Part shown: piece after piece, positions 56,566 through 64,000 of the stretch
Numbering within the stretch: the stretch's first letter is position 1
Layout: each line of letters starts with the position of its first letter
Assembly: GCF_002979435.1 (NCBI RefSeq)
Contig: NZ_PCOV01000001.1
Location: 310,001 to 374,000, forward strand
From: Microbacterium sp. MYb66
GTDB lineage: Bacteria > Actinomycetota > Actinomycetes > Actinomycetales > Microbacteriaceae
Length of the DNA stretch: 64,000 nt
Direction of reading: 5' to 3'
Notes under the pieces: generated by a model
Database searches by the model: none
The model's input: the letters and a program-made list of their open reading frames with translations, nothing else
What the model was told of the DNA's origin: nothing
Program-made: the position numbers and the translations under genes

Positions 56566-56708
56566 CACGCCAGGGTGCCGTGCGCGGCCGCAGAGGGCAC
56601 GGGCATTGACATCCCGGCCGCGCAGTGATCACGGAGGCACGGCCGGGCGTCGACACGTTGACCGGCGTTGCGGACCGCGCTCTCGGCGCCGCGTGCCACG
56701 CTGGTCTC

Positions 56709-57749
56709 ATGATCGACGAACCACTGCCCGAAGCCCTCAGCTCCGAGATCAACGCCGTCCTCGACGAGGCGGGCGTGCACTCCGACCGGCGGCTGGTGAT
56801 GCGGATGCTGCGCACCGCGATCCTGCTCGGCGAAGACGGGGCCGACCGCCTCGATCTGAAGATCGCTTCCGCCGCCCTGGCGGAGATGCGCGACGCGTTC
56901 CGTCTGTTCGCACCGTTTCGCGGAGTCCCCAAGGTGACGGTCTTCGGGTCGGCCCGCACCAGGCAGGACGATCCGCTGTACCTCACCGCGCGCGATGTGG
57001 CCGCGGCGCTGGCGGGGGACGGCTGGATGGTGGTCACGGGGGCGGGTCCGGGCATCATGCAGGCCGCCTCCGAGGGCGCGGGGCCCGCCCTCTCCCTCGG
57101 CGTCTCGATCCGCCTCCCGTTCGAGGAGAAGGCGAACGGCCTCGTCACGGGGCAGGACCACGTCGTCGCGATGAAGTACTTCTTCACCCGCAAGCTGATG
57201 CTCATCAAGGAGTCCCTCGGCTTCATCTGCCTGCCCGGAGGATTCGGCACCCTGGACGAGATGTTCGAGCTGCTCACCCTGCAGCAGACCGGCAAGGCAG
57301 AGCCGACGCCGATCGTGCTCCTCGATCAGCCGGGCGGGACATTCTGGCAGGGCCTTCGCAGCTTCATCGATGACCACCTCGCCCCGACCGGAGTCATCTC
57401 GGAGGGAGACTTCGATCGCGTCGTGATCACGGACTCGGTCGAAGCGGCGCGCGCGGAGATCACCGGGTTCTGGCACAACTACGACTCGCTGCGCTGGGTG
57501 GGTGACGCGCTGGTGCTGCGTCTGCGCGCCCGACCGACGGACGCCGAGATCGAGAGGCTGAACGACGAGTTCGGCGCGATGCTGTCCTCAGGGCGCATCG
57601 AACGGACGGCACCGAGGCAACCCGAGGTCGCCGATGACGACGCCCTGGATCTCCCACGGCTGATGCTGCACCTCGATCAGCGTCAGGTCGGGAATCTGTT
57701 CCGATTGATCGGTGCGATCAACGCGCTGCCGTCTGCTCCCGCGCGATGA
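56709..57749 (+). CDS. LOG family protein (TIGR00730-like)
   Basis: 346-aa Rossmann-fold protein. The LOG motif is [12 protein letters not shown] near residue 177, with [11 protein letters not shown] earlier and [15 protein letters not shown] for nucleotide binding. LOG proteins remove ribose 5-phosphate from nucleotide monophosphates, including cytokinin nucleotides. This member is longer than the 180-aa plant type, with an N-terminal helical region and a C-terminal extension. ATG 56709 is chosen; a GTG at 56625 has no support. Its last 32 bp overlap the convergent amine oxidase gene. Confidence 0.85.
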   Translation: MIDEPLPEALSSEINAVLDEAGVHSDRRLVMRMLRTAILLGEDGADRLDLKIASAALAEMRDAFRLFAPFRGVPKVTVFGSARTRQDDPLYLTARDVAAALAGDGWMVVTGAGPGIMQAASEGAGPALSLGVSIRLPFEEKANGLVTGQDHVVAMKYFFTRKLMLIKESLGFICLPGGFGTLDEMFELLTLQQTGKAEPTPIVLLDQPGGTFWQGLRSFIDDHLAPTGVISEGDFDRVVITDSVEAARAEITGFWHNYDSLRWVGDALVLRLRARPTDAEIERLNDEFGAMLSSGRIERTAPRQPEVADDDALDLPRLMLHLDQRQVGNLFRLIGAINALPSAPAR

Positions 57750-59073
57750 TGCGGGCCGCGAAGTCGGCGAGGTCGACAGGGCGATCGAGGATGCGCTCCG
57801 CCGCCCGCCGTCCGGAGTAGAGCGCGGCGCCGACGGTCGCCGGCTCATCACCCCAGGTGGCCTCGCCCGCGAAGTGGAGGACGCCGTCGACGGGACCGGC
57901 GAGGGCATCGTGATCGTGATGCGTCGACCCGAGTGCGAGGTGGGAGTACGAGCCGTTCGAGAACTCGTCGTGGCCCCAGTGCGTGATCCAGTGGGCGAGA
58001 GGTTCGCCGACGGCGTCGCCGAACAGCACCCTTAGCGCGCGGAGCACATCGGCGACCACGTCGTCGTCGGGCAGCTCCTGCATGCGACGGCCGAACGGCC
58101 CGGCCGCGAAGGTCAGCAGGGTGGGGATCCCGCTGACGGCGGACACGTCGTACCACGAGTGCCAGTGCTCTCCGGCCTCGCCGAGTGCGCGGAGCACGTA
58201 GCTCTCCTCATCCCAGAAGCGCTCGGGGAACTGGAGGAACACCTTGTTGAAGACCCCCATCCCGAGACGCTCGATCGGCCCGGCGACCTCGTCGGGCAGG
58301 GCGGGGTCGAACGTGATCGAGCCGGCCTGGAGCACGCCGAGCGGCACCGTGACGATGACCCGATCCGCAGTGAACTCCTCGCTTCCGGTGCGGACGACCA
58401 TACCTCCCGCGGAACGGACCACATGCGTGACCCGGGCGTCCAGGCGGATGTCGAGCCCGGCGCCGATGCGGCGGGGGAGTTCGTCGTAGCCGCGGGGGAA
58501 GATCACCTCGTCGCCGTCGATGGCATCCTCATCGAGGCCGTGGGCGTCGAGGTCCCCGATCCACGCGCCGCACTGCTCCTCGACCCGGTGACGGAAGTAC
58601 TCGCGGATGTCATCGATGCGCTCGGGCGAGAGTCCTGAGCGATCGAGCGCACGCTCGGTGACATCGAGATAGGTGTCGCCGGGGGAGGAGGAGCCGATCT
58701 CCTCGACGAGCAGGAGGTCTGCGGCCTCGACGTCGGCGATCCACTCGGCGGTGGCCGCGGCATCCATGGGCCTGCCGTCACCGTCGAAGTTCTGGATGGG
58801 ACGGCCGCCGACCTGGAAGCTGCCCACCGTGTACTCGATCGCGGGAATCCGGAGGGCGTGGACGAGATCCCAGAGCGGCGAGTCCTCGATCCCGTGGATC
58901 CAGGAGGCGCCGAGATCGACCGGGAACCCGGCGCTGCGGTCGGTGCGCATCCGGCCGCCGATGCGGTCGCGTCCTTCGAGGACGACGACGCGCTGCCCGG
59001 CGTCGGCGAGCATGCGGGCACTCGTGAGCCCGGACATCCCTGCGCCGACGACGATGGTGTCGAATGTGCTCAC
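57718..59073 (-). CDS. Flavin monoamine oxidase family protein
   Basis: 451-aa FAD enzyme. The N-terminal dinucleotide fold [15 protein letters not shown] (8-22) continues to [15 protein letters not shown], and DLGASWIHG marks the flavin pocket. The C-terminal FAD contact is [22 protein letters not shown]. Oxidises amines or polyamines to aldehyde, ammonia and H2O2; substrate unknown. GTG 59073 has GGAGGAG upstream. Runs against nusA on the divergent side, where rimP would be expected in other actinobacteria. Confidence 0.9.
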   Translation of the reverse strand: MSTFDTIVVGAGMSGLTSARMLADAGQRVVVLEGRDRIGGRMRTDRSAGFPVDLGASWIHGIEDSPLWDLVHALRIPAIEYTVGSFQVGGRPIQNFDGDGRPMDAAATAEWIADVEAADLLLVEEIGSSSPGDTYLDVTERALDRSGLSPERIDDIREYFRHRVEEQCGAWIGDLDAHGLDEDAIDGDEVIFPRGYDELPRRIGAGLDIRLDARVTHVVRSAGGMVVRTGSEEFTADRVIVTVPLGVLQAGSITFDPALPDEVAGPIERLGMGVFNKVFLQFPERFWDEESYVLRALGEAGEHWHSWYDVSAVSGIPTLLTFAAGPFGRRMQELPDDDVVADVLRALRVLFGDAVGEPLAHWITHWGHDEFSNGSYSHLALGSTHHDHDALAGPVDGVLHFAGEATWGDEPATVGAALYSGRRAAERILDRPVDLADFAARIIAREQTAAR

Positions 59074-59205
59074 GTGCTCCTCCTCGAGTGACGCCCCTGT
59101 CGCGACGGCGCTGCCGCCGTGGCAGGGGTCGGTTGGCACAGGGTATCGTGGTACGGATGTCGCGCGTGCGAACAGGCGCGACGAGAGCTGAATAGAGAGG
59201 CCGTC

Positions 59206-60189
59206 ATGGACATCGAACTGAGTCTGCTGCGAGGGATCGAGAAGGAGAAGGCGATTCCCTTCGATGAGCTCGTCGCGATCATCGAGCAGGCGATCCTGAC
59301 CGCGTACTCGAAGCACGTCGCAGCCGATGGCGTCACTCCCGAGGGCGTCCGTGTCGACCTCGATCGCAAGACCGGCCACGTCGCCGTACTGCAGGTCGTC
59401 AAGGACGAAGAGGGCGCGATCATCGGCGAGGAAGACGCCACCCCGGACGACTTCGGTCGGATCGCGGCGTTCGCCGCCAAGCAGGTCATCAGCCAGCGTC
59501 TGCGGGACATCGCAGACGACGTGGTGCTCGGCGACTTCAAGGACAAGGAAGGCGACATCGTCGCCGGAGTCATCCAGCAGGGCCCGAACCCGCGCATGAT
59601 CCACGTCGATCTCGGAGCCGTCGAGGCGATCCTGCCCCCCGAGGAGCAGGTGCCCGGCGAGGAGTACACGCACGGCTCGCGCCTCCGTGTGTACGTCACG
59701 AGCGTCGCCAAGGGCCTCAAGGGACCGCAGATCACCGTCTCCCGCACGCATCCCGGACTCGTCCGCCGGCTCTTCGCCCTGGAAGTGCCCGAGATCGCGG
59801 CCGGACTCGTCGAGATCGTGGCGCTGGCTCGCGAGGCCGGGCATCGCACGAAGATCGCGGTGAAGGCGAACGACCCGTCGATCAACGCGAAGGGCGCCTG
59901 CATCGGCGAGCTCGGACGCCGCGTGCGCGCGGTGACCGAGGAGCTCGCGGGGGAGAAGATCGACATCGTCGACTATGACGCGGATCTGCCCACCTTCGTG
60001 GCTCACGCCCTCTCGCCGGCGAAGGTCACGAGCTCGTTCGTCCTCGACGCGAACACCAAGGCGGTCCGCGCCCTGGTCCCCGACTACCAGCTTTCGCTCG
60101 CGATCGGCAAGGAAGGCCAGAACGCGCGTCTGGCCGCCAAGCTCACGGGCGCGAAGATCGACATCCAGCCCGACAGCGTCCTCGACTGA
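59206..60189 (+). CDS. nusA: Transcription termination/antitermination factor NusA
   Basis: 327-aa RNA polymerase-associated factor controlling pausing and termination. N-terminal RNAP-binding domain (about 1-110), S1 domain (ending near 180), then two KH domains ([20 protein letters not shown] and [19 protein letters not shown]). There are no acidic repeats of the E. coli type. ATG 59206 follows GAGAGG; an upstream GTG adds 29 non-conserved residues. Leads the nusA-ylxR-infB-rbfA unit. Confidence 0.95.
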   Translation: MDIELSLLRGIEKEKAIPFDELVAIIEQAILTAYSKHVAADGVTPEGVRVDLDRKTGHVAVLQVVKDEEGAIIGEEDATPDDFGRIAAFAAKQVISQRLRDIADDVVLGDFKDKEGDIVAGVIQQGPNPRMIHVDLGAVEAILPPEEQVPGEEYTHGSRLRVYVTSVAKGLKGPQITVSRTHPGLVRRLFALEVPEIAAGLVEIVALAREAGHRTKIAVKANDPSINAKGACIGELGRRVRAVTEELAGEKIDIVDYDADLPTFVAHALSPAKVTSSFVLDANTKAVRALVPDYQLSLAIGKEGQNARLAAKLTGAKIDIQPDSVLD

Positions 60190-60202
60190 CCGACTCCGGA
60201 CT

Positions 60203-60232
60203 CCCGCCTCGCCGGGGCTCGGGCGAGGCGGG
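60203..60232 (+). terminator. Hairpin between nusA and ylxR
   Basis: CCCGCCTCGCC (60203-60213) pairs perfectly with GGCGAGGCGGG (60222-60232) around an 8-nt loop. No U-tract. The right arm ends directly at an ATG (60233), which would be hidden in the structure. Possibly an attenuator acting with NusA. Confidence 0.5.
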
Positions 60233-60250
60233 ATGAAACGCAGGTGTAAG

Positions 60251-60505
60251 ATGGAACCCGTACGAACGTGCGTCGGTTGCCGTACGCGTGCTCCCCGCTC
60301 CGCTCTTCTCAGGGTGGTGATCCAGAACGACATCCTCGTCCCCGACGAGCGTGCGGTTCTGCCGGGGCGTGGCGCGTGGGTGCATCCGACACCCGATTGC
60401 ATGGAGGCCGCTCTGCGGCGACGCGCATTCGGACGGGCACTGCGTGTGACCACTGAGCTGGACACACGGACCTTCGAACAGCACCCACCCAGAAACAAAG
60501 GCTGA
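60251..60505 (+). CDS. ylxR: YlxR family (DUF448) RNA-binding protein
   Basis: 84-aa small basic protein found between nusA and infB in many bacteria. [19 protein letters not shown] and [16 protein letters not shown] are the two conserved blocks; the first holds a Cys pair. Thought to bind RNA. ATG 60251 is preferred to ATG 60233, which lies at the base of a strong hairpin. A TAAGAT -10-like element overlaps the start. Confidence 0.9.
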   Translation: MEPVRTCVGCRTRAPRSALLRVVIQNDILVPDERAVLPGRGAWVHPTPDCMEAALRRRAFGRALRVTTELDTRTFEQHPPRNKG

Positions 60506-60558
60506 ACAGCTATGGAAACAAAGTGAACGGCTCGAAATGAGACCCGTCCGCGACTAGT

Positions 60559-60593
60559 GGTCTGCCCTGTCTGGGTAGACCGACTCAGACAGG
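60559..60593 (+). promoter_or_regulatory. Candidate switch: two exclusive hairpins before infB
   Basis: Stem A pairs GGTCTGCCC (60559-60567) with GGGTAGACC (60573-60581), 9 bp including one G-T. Stem B pairs CCTGTCTG (60566-60573) with CAGACAGG (60586-60593), 8 perfect bp. They share bases 60566-60573 and cannot coexist. Stem B covers the first AGG of the infB ribosome-binding site AGGAGA (60591-60596). Confidence 0.5.
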
Positions 60594-60599
60594 AGAATT

Positions 60600-63371
60600 G
60601 TGGCTGGTAAACCACGCGTACATGAGATCGCCGCCGAACTCGGCGTCGACAGCAAGATCGCACTTGCAAAGCTCAAAGAACTCGGTGAGTTCGTCAAGAG
60701 CCCGTCTTCCACCATCGAACCGCCGGTGGCGCGCAAGCTGCGCGCGGCGATCGAGGCAGACGGCTCGCTGAAGGCGGCGGCTCCCGCTGCGCCCGCGGCC
60801 AAGCCGTCGGCCAAGTCGACCTCGTCGGCTCCCAAGCCCGGCGGCTCGTCGGCGCCGACCCCCGGACCCAAGCCGGGACCGAAGCCCGCACCGGCCCCCG
60901 CTGAGGCGGCACCGGTGGAGGCTGCGCCCGTCGAAGCCGCTCCGGTGGAGAAGGCCCCCGCCGCGGAAGCCGCTGAGGCCCCGACCGACGCGAAGTCCGC
61001 TGACGGCGGCGCTCCGAAGCCGGGTGCTCCGCGCCCCGGCAACAATCCGTTCTCCTCGGCGCAGGGCATGGGCCAGCGTCCCGCAGGTCCTCGCCCCGGC
61101 AACAATCCCTTCGCCTCGGCGCAGGGAATGGGCCAGCGCCCGAGCCCGACTCCCGGGAACATCCCGCGCCCCCAGGCTCCTCGCCCCGGCGCACCGCGTC
61201 CGGGAGCTCCTCGTCCCGGCTCCCCCCGTCCCGGCGCTCCTCGCGGTGGTCAGGGCGGTCGTCCCGGTGCTCCGTTCCAGCAGCGCACCGGCGGCCCCGG
61301 TCGTCCCGGCGGTGCCGGTGGACCCGGCGGTGCCGGCGGACCCGGAGCACGTCCCGGCGGTGGCGGCGGTTTCGCCGGTCGTCCCGGTGGCGGTGGCGGT
61401 CGTGGTCGTGGCCCCGGCGGTGGTACCGCTGGTGCCTTCGGCAAGGGCGGCGGCAAGAGCAAGCAGCGCAAGTCGCGGCGGGCGAAGCGGCAAGAGTTCG
61501 AGATGCGGAGTGCTCCGGTCGTCGGTGGCGTCAACGTCACCCGCGGCAACGGAGAGATCATCCGCATGCGTCGCGGCGCATCGATCGCGGACTTCGCCGA
61601 CAAGATCGAGACGCTGACCGGTTACACGGTCCAGCCGGGAACCCTCGTCACCATTCTCTTCAACCTCGGCGAGATGGCCACGGCCACCGAGTCGCTGGAT
61701 GAGGCGACGTTCGAGGTCCTGGGTGCTGAGCTCGGCTACAAGATCCAGATGGTCTCGCCCGAGGACGAGGACAAGGAGCTCCTCGAGGGCTTCGGTCTCA
61801 ACCTCGAGCAGGAGCTCGAGGAAGAGGACGAGGACGACCTCGAGATCCGTCCGCCGGTCGTCACCGTCATGGGTCACGTCGACCACGGTAAGACCCGCCT
61901 CCTCGACGCCATCCGTCAGACCAACGTCATCGAGGGTGAAGCCGGTGGCATCACCCAGCACATCGGTGCGTACCAGGTCTGGACCGAGCACGAGGGCATC
62001 GAGCGTGCCATCACGTTCATCGACACCCCGGGTCACGAGGCGTTCACCGCCATGCGTGCCCGTGGTGCGCAGGTCACCGACCTCGCGATCCTCGTGGTCG
62101 CGGCCGACGACGGCATCATGCCGCAGACGGTGGAGGCGCTCAACCACGCCCAGGCGGCAGGCGTCCCGATCGTGGTCGCGGTGAACAAGGTCGACAAGCC
62201 CGACGCCAACCCGTCGAAGGTTCGTCAGCAGCTGACCGAGTACGGTCTGGTCGCTGAGGAGTTCGGTGGCGATGTCATGTTCGTCGATGTGTCCGCTCGT
62301 GCCGGCACCGGCATCCAGGAGCTTCTGGACGCCGTTCTGCTCACCGCAGACGCAGGTCTCGACCTGACCGCGAACCCGAACAAGGCCGCTCGCGGTGTCG
62401 CCATCGAGGCGAAGCTCGACAAGGGCCGCGGGTCGATCGCGACGGTGCTGATCCAGTCCGGAACGCTCCGGATCGGTGACGCGATCGTGGCCGGCACGGC
62501 GTACGGTCGTGTGCGTGCCATGGCAGACGAGAACGGCGATGCCGTCCTCGAGGCCTACCCGTCGCGTCCGGTGCAGGTGCAGGGTCTGAACTCGGTGCCG
62601 CGTGCCGGCGACGTCTTCATCGTCACCGATGAGGACCGCATGGCGCGTCAGATCGCCGAGAAGCGCGAGGCCGTCGAGCGCAACGCCCAGCTGGCCAAGG
62701 CTCGCAAGCGCATCTCGCTCGAGGACTTCACCCGTGCTCTCCAGGAGGGCAAGGTCGAGTCGCTCAACCTCATCATCAAGGGTGACGTCTCCGGTGCCGT
62801 CGAGGCGCTCGAGGAATCGCTCCTCAAGATCGAGGTCGACGACTCGGTGCAGCTGCGCATCATCCACCGCGGTGTCGGTGCGATCACCGAGTCCGATGTC
62901 AACCTGGCGACGATCGACAACGCGATCATCGTGGGCTTCAACGTCCGCCCCGACACGAAGGCGCGCGAGCGCGCTGCGCGTGAAGGCGTGGACATCCGGT
63001 TCTACTCGGTGATCTACAACGCCATCGATGAGATCGAGAGCTCGCTCAAGGGCATGCTCAAGCCGGAGTACGAAGAGGTCCAGTCGGGTGTCGCCGAGAT
63101 CCGCGAGGTGTTCCGCTCCTCGAAGTTCGGCAACATCGCCGGTGTCATCGTGCGATCGGGAACGATCACGCGCAACGCCAAGGCTCGTGTCATCCGTGAC
63201 GGCGTCGTTCTGGCCGATGGTCTCGCCATCGAGTCGCTGCGTCGCTTCAAGGATGACGTCACCGAGGTGCGTACGGACTACGAGGCCGGTATCGGCCTCG
63301 GCAAGTACAACGACATCCAGATCGGTGATGAGATCGAGACGACCGAGCTCGTCGAGAAGCCTCGCGGCTGA
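60600..63371 (+). CDS. infB: Translation initiation factor IF-2
   Basis: GTPase that brings fMet-tRNA to the 30S subunit. 923 aa. IF2_N domain at 1-60 ([19 protein letters not shown]), then a long disordered Pro/Ala/Gly/Arg-rich region to about 300, typical of high-GC Gram-positives. The G domain has GHVDHGKT (425-432), DTPGHEAF and NKVDKP, followed by the beta-barrel and fMet-tRNA binding domains. GTG 60600 follows AGGAGA. A 60-bp repeat lies in the linker. Confidence 0.97.
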   Translation: MAGKPRVHEIAAELGVDSKIALAKLKELGEFVKSPSSTIEPPVARKLRAAIEADGSLKAAAPAAPAAKPSAKSTSSAPKPGGSSAPTPGPKPGPKPAPAPAEAAPVEAAPVEAAPVEKAPAAEAAEAPTDAKSADGGAPKPGAPRPGNNPFSSAQGMGQRPAGPRPGNNPFASAQGMGQRPSPTPGNIPRPQAPRPGAPRPGAPRPGSPRPGAPRGGQGGRPGAPFQQRTGGPGRPGGAGGPGGAGGPGARPGGGGGFAGRPGGGGGRGRGPGGGTAGAFGKGGGKSKQRKSRRAKRQEFEMRSAPVVGGVNVTRGNGEIIRMRRGASIADFADKIETLTGYTVQPGTLVTILFNLGEMATATESLDEATFEVLGAELGYKIQMVSPEDEDKELLEGFGLNLEQELEEEDEDDLEIRPPVVTVMGHVDHGKTRLLDAIRQTNVIEGEAGGITQHIGAYQVWTEHEGIERAITFIDTPGHEAFTAMRARGAQVTDLAILVVAADDGIMPQTVEALNHAQAAGVPIVVAVNKVDKPDANPSKVRQQLTEYGLVAEEFGGDVMFVDVSARAGTGIQELLDAVLLTADAGLDLTANPNKAARGVAIEAKLDKGRGSIATVLIQSGTLRIGDAIVAGTAYGRVRAMADENGDAVLEAYPSRPVQVQGLNSVPRAGDVFIVTDEDRMARQIAEKREAVERNAQLAKARKRISLEDFTRALQEGKVESLNLIIKGDVSGAVEALEESLLKIEVDDSVQLRIIHRGVGAITESDVNLATIDNAIIVGFNVRPDTKARERAAREGVDIRFYSVIYNAIDEIESSLKGMLKPEYEEVQSGVAEIREVFRSSKFGNIAGVIVRSGTITRNAKARVIRDGVVLADGLAIESLRRFKDDVTEVRTDYEAGIGLGKYNDIQIGDEIETTELVEKPRG
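61021..61140 (+). repeat. 60-bp tandem repeat in infB linker
   Basis: Two adjacent 60-bp units (61021-61080 and 61081-61140), differing at about a dozen positions, encode [16 protein letters not shown] twice. The unit is in the disordered linker, where length variation should be tolerated. Confidence 0.8.
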
Positions 63372-63390
63372 TCAATTCGAAAACACCTTC

Positions 63391-63439
63391 GGGCGTCCTT
63401 CGCTCCCGCTCCTCCGGAGTGTGGAGAAGAAGGACGCCC
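63391..63439 (+). terminator. Long hairpin between infB and rbfA
   Basis: GGGCGTCCTTC (63391-63401) pairs with GAAGGACGCCC (63429-63439), perfect 11-bp arms with a 27-nt loop that can form its own CTCC/GGAG stem. No U-tract. It may partly terminate or separate translation of the two genes. Confidence 0.45.
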
Positions 63440-63467
63440 TGAGGGTTCCTGGACAGGGAGAGAGACA

Positions 63468-63893
63468 ATGGCAGGCGAACGACAGGCCCGTCTCGCGGAT
63501 CGTATCCGCGTGATCCTCGCCGAGAGACTGGAGAAGGGGCTGCGGGATCCGCGCCTCGGCTTCGTCACCATCACCGATGTGCGCGTGAGCGGAGACCTCC
63601 AGCACGCATCCGTGTTCTACACGGTGCTGGGCACGGAGGAGGAACGCCTCTCGAGCGGTGCTGCGCTCACGTCGGCGACCGGCATGCTGCGCAGCGAGGT
63701 CGGGCGACAGCTGAGTACGCGGCTCGTCCCGACGCTCGAGTTCATCCCGGATGCTCTTCCGGAGAACGCCGACCACATCAGTGCGCTGCTGCGCGAGGCT
63801 CAGCAGCGCGATGCCGACGTGGCGAAGCTCGCCTCCTCGGCATCGCACGCCGGCGAGGCAGACCCGTACCGTACGGACGACGACTCCGAGTGA
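63468..63893 (+). CDS. rbfA: Ribosome-binding factor A
   Basis: 141-aa KH-like protein needed for late maturation of 16S rRNA. RLADRIRVILAERLEKGLRDPRLGFVTITDVRVSGDLQHA is the standard family start, and the compact domain ends near residue 110; the acidic tail is variable. ATG 63468 follows GGGAGAGAG. Position after infB is conserved. Confidence 0.94.
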   Translation: MAGERQARLADRIRVILAERLEKGLRDPRLGFVTITDVRVSGDLQHASVFYTVLGTEEERLSSGAALTSATGMLRSEVGRQLSTRLVPTLEFIPDALPENADHISALLREAQQRDADVAKLASSASHAGEADPYRTDDDSE

Positions 63894-63912
63894 GACCCGT
63901 TTGATACGCTCG

Positions 63913-63939
63913 GCTTCGCGGGATCACCTCCCGCGAAGC
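63913..63939 (+). terminator. Hairpin after rbfA
   Basis: GCTTCGCGGGA (63913-63923) and TCCCGCGAAGC (63929-63939), perfect 11-bp arms around TCACC, 20 bp after the rbfA stop. No U-tract. The 61 bp beyond it hold no assignable gene; a downstream gene may begin near the edge. Confidence 0.55.
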
Positions 63940-64000
63940 TGAGGGGGATCGGCATCGAGGGTACGAGTGCGTCCGGGGTGCGCTTCGTCGCGCCTGCGGT

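Noticed and set aside
59074..60669. Minus-strand frame continuing upstream of the amine oxidase over nusA
   Set aside because: The open frame is a GC-bias shadow of nusA and ylxR; the enzyme begins at GTG 59073 with GGAGGAG.

Overview
The window is a chromosomal stretch from a high-GC Gram-positive actinobacterium, most likely a Microbacteriaceae member close to Microbacterium. This rests on the strong G/C third-position bias, the many GTG and apparently leaderless starts, the GC-rich hairpins without U-tracts, the short AtpC, the fused PhzE-like anthranilate synthase, and gene orders familiar from other actinobacteria. The genus is an inference; no 16S rRNA gene is present.

Layout. 1-2.8 kb: a P1B metal-transporting ATPase cut by the left edge, tRNA-Arg(CCG) and a secreted SGNH hydrolase. 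2.9-8.8 kb: argS, a DUF2993 lipid-binding-type protein, a hydrolase-TetR-hydrolase operon with a clear palindromic operator, and a YihY-family membrane protein. 8.9-28.2 kb: the conserved actinobacterial backbone lysA-hom-thrB-rho-prfA-prmC-tsaC-wecA/tagO-atpI-like-atpBEFHAGDC, with a holin-like gene and cysK-cysE inserted. thrC and rpmE are missing from their usual places. 28.2-38.1 kb: yaaA, a DUF5684 membrane protein, an aldo/keto reductase, a PP2C phosphatase beside an EccC/FtsK-like ATPase, asparaginase, OsmC, an acyltransferase and an FKBP lipoprotein. 38.1-50.8 kb: the normally compact dxr-rip1-ispG block, here split by a MurE-like ligase, a YcnI copper module, a GNAT gene, a two-gene class II lanthipeptide locus (precursor plus LanM) and a tryptophan-attenuated anthranilate synthase. 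50.9-64 kb: an AlaX-like editing protein, an RNB nuclease, an ICL/PEP-mutase-family protein, proS, a PPOX protein, LOG, an amine oxidase, and nusA-ylxR-infB-rbfA.

The genes mainly cover aspartate-family amino acid synthesis, transcription termination, translation, the MEP isoprenoid pathway and ATP synthesis. The accessory highlights are the lanA-lanM pair at 44.4-47.6 kb and several RNA control elements readable in the sequence: a complete trp attenuator with the leader peptide MLANVTWWPAF (49.48-49.57 kb), a 17-bp perfect inverted repeat enclosing the proS promoter and start (54.25-54.30 kb), mutually exclusive hairpins over the infB ribosome-binding site (60.56-60.59 kb), and a possible leader ORF before rho (12.65-12.80 kb).
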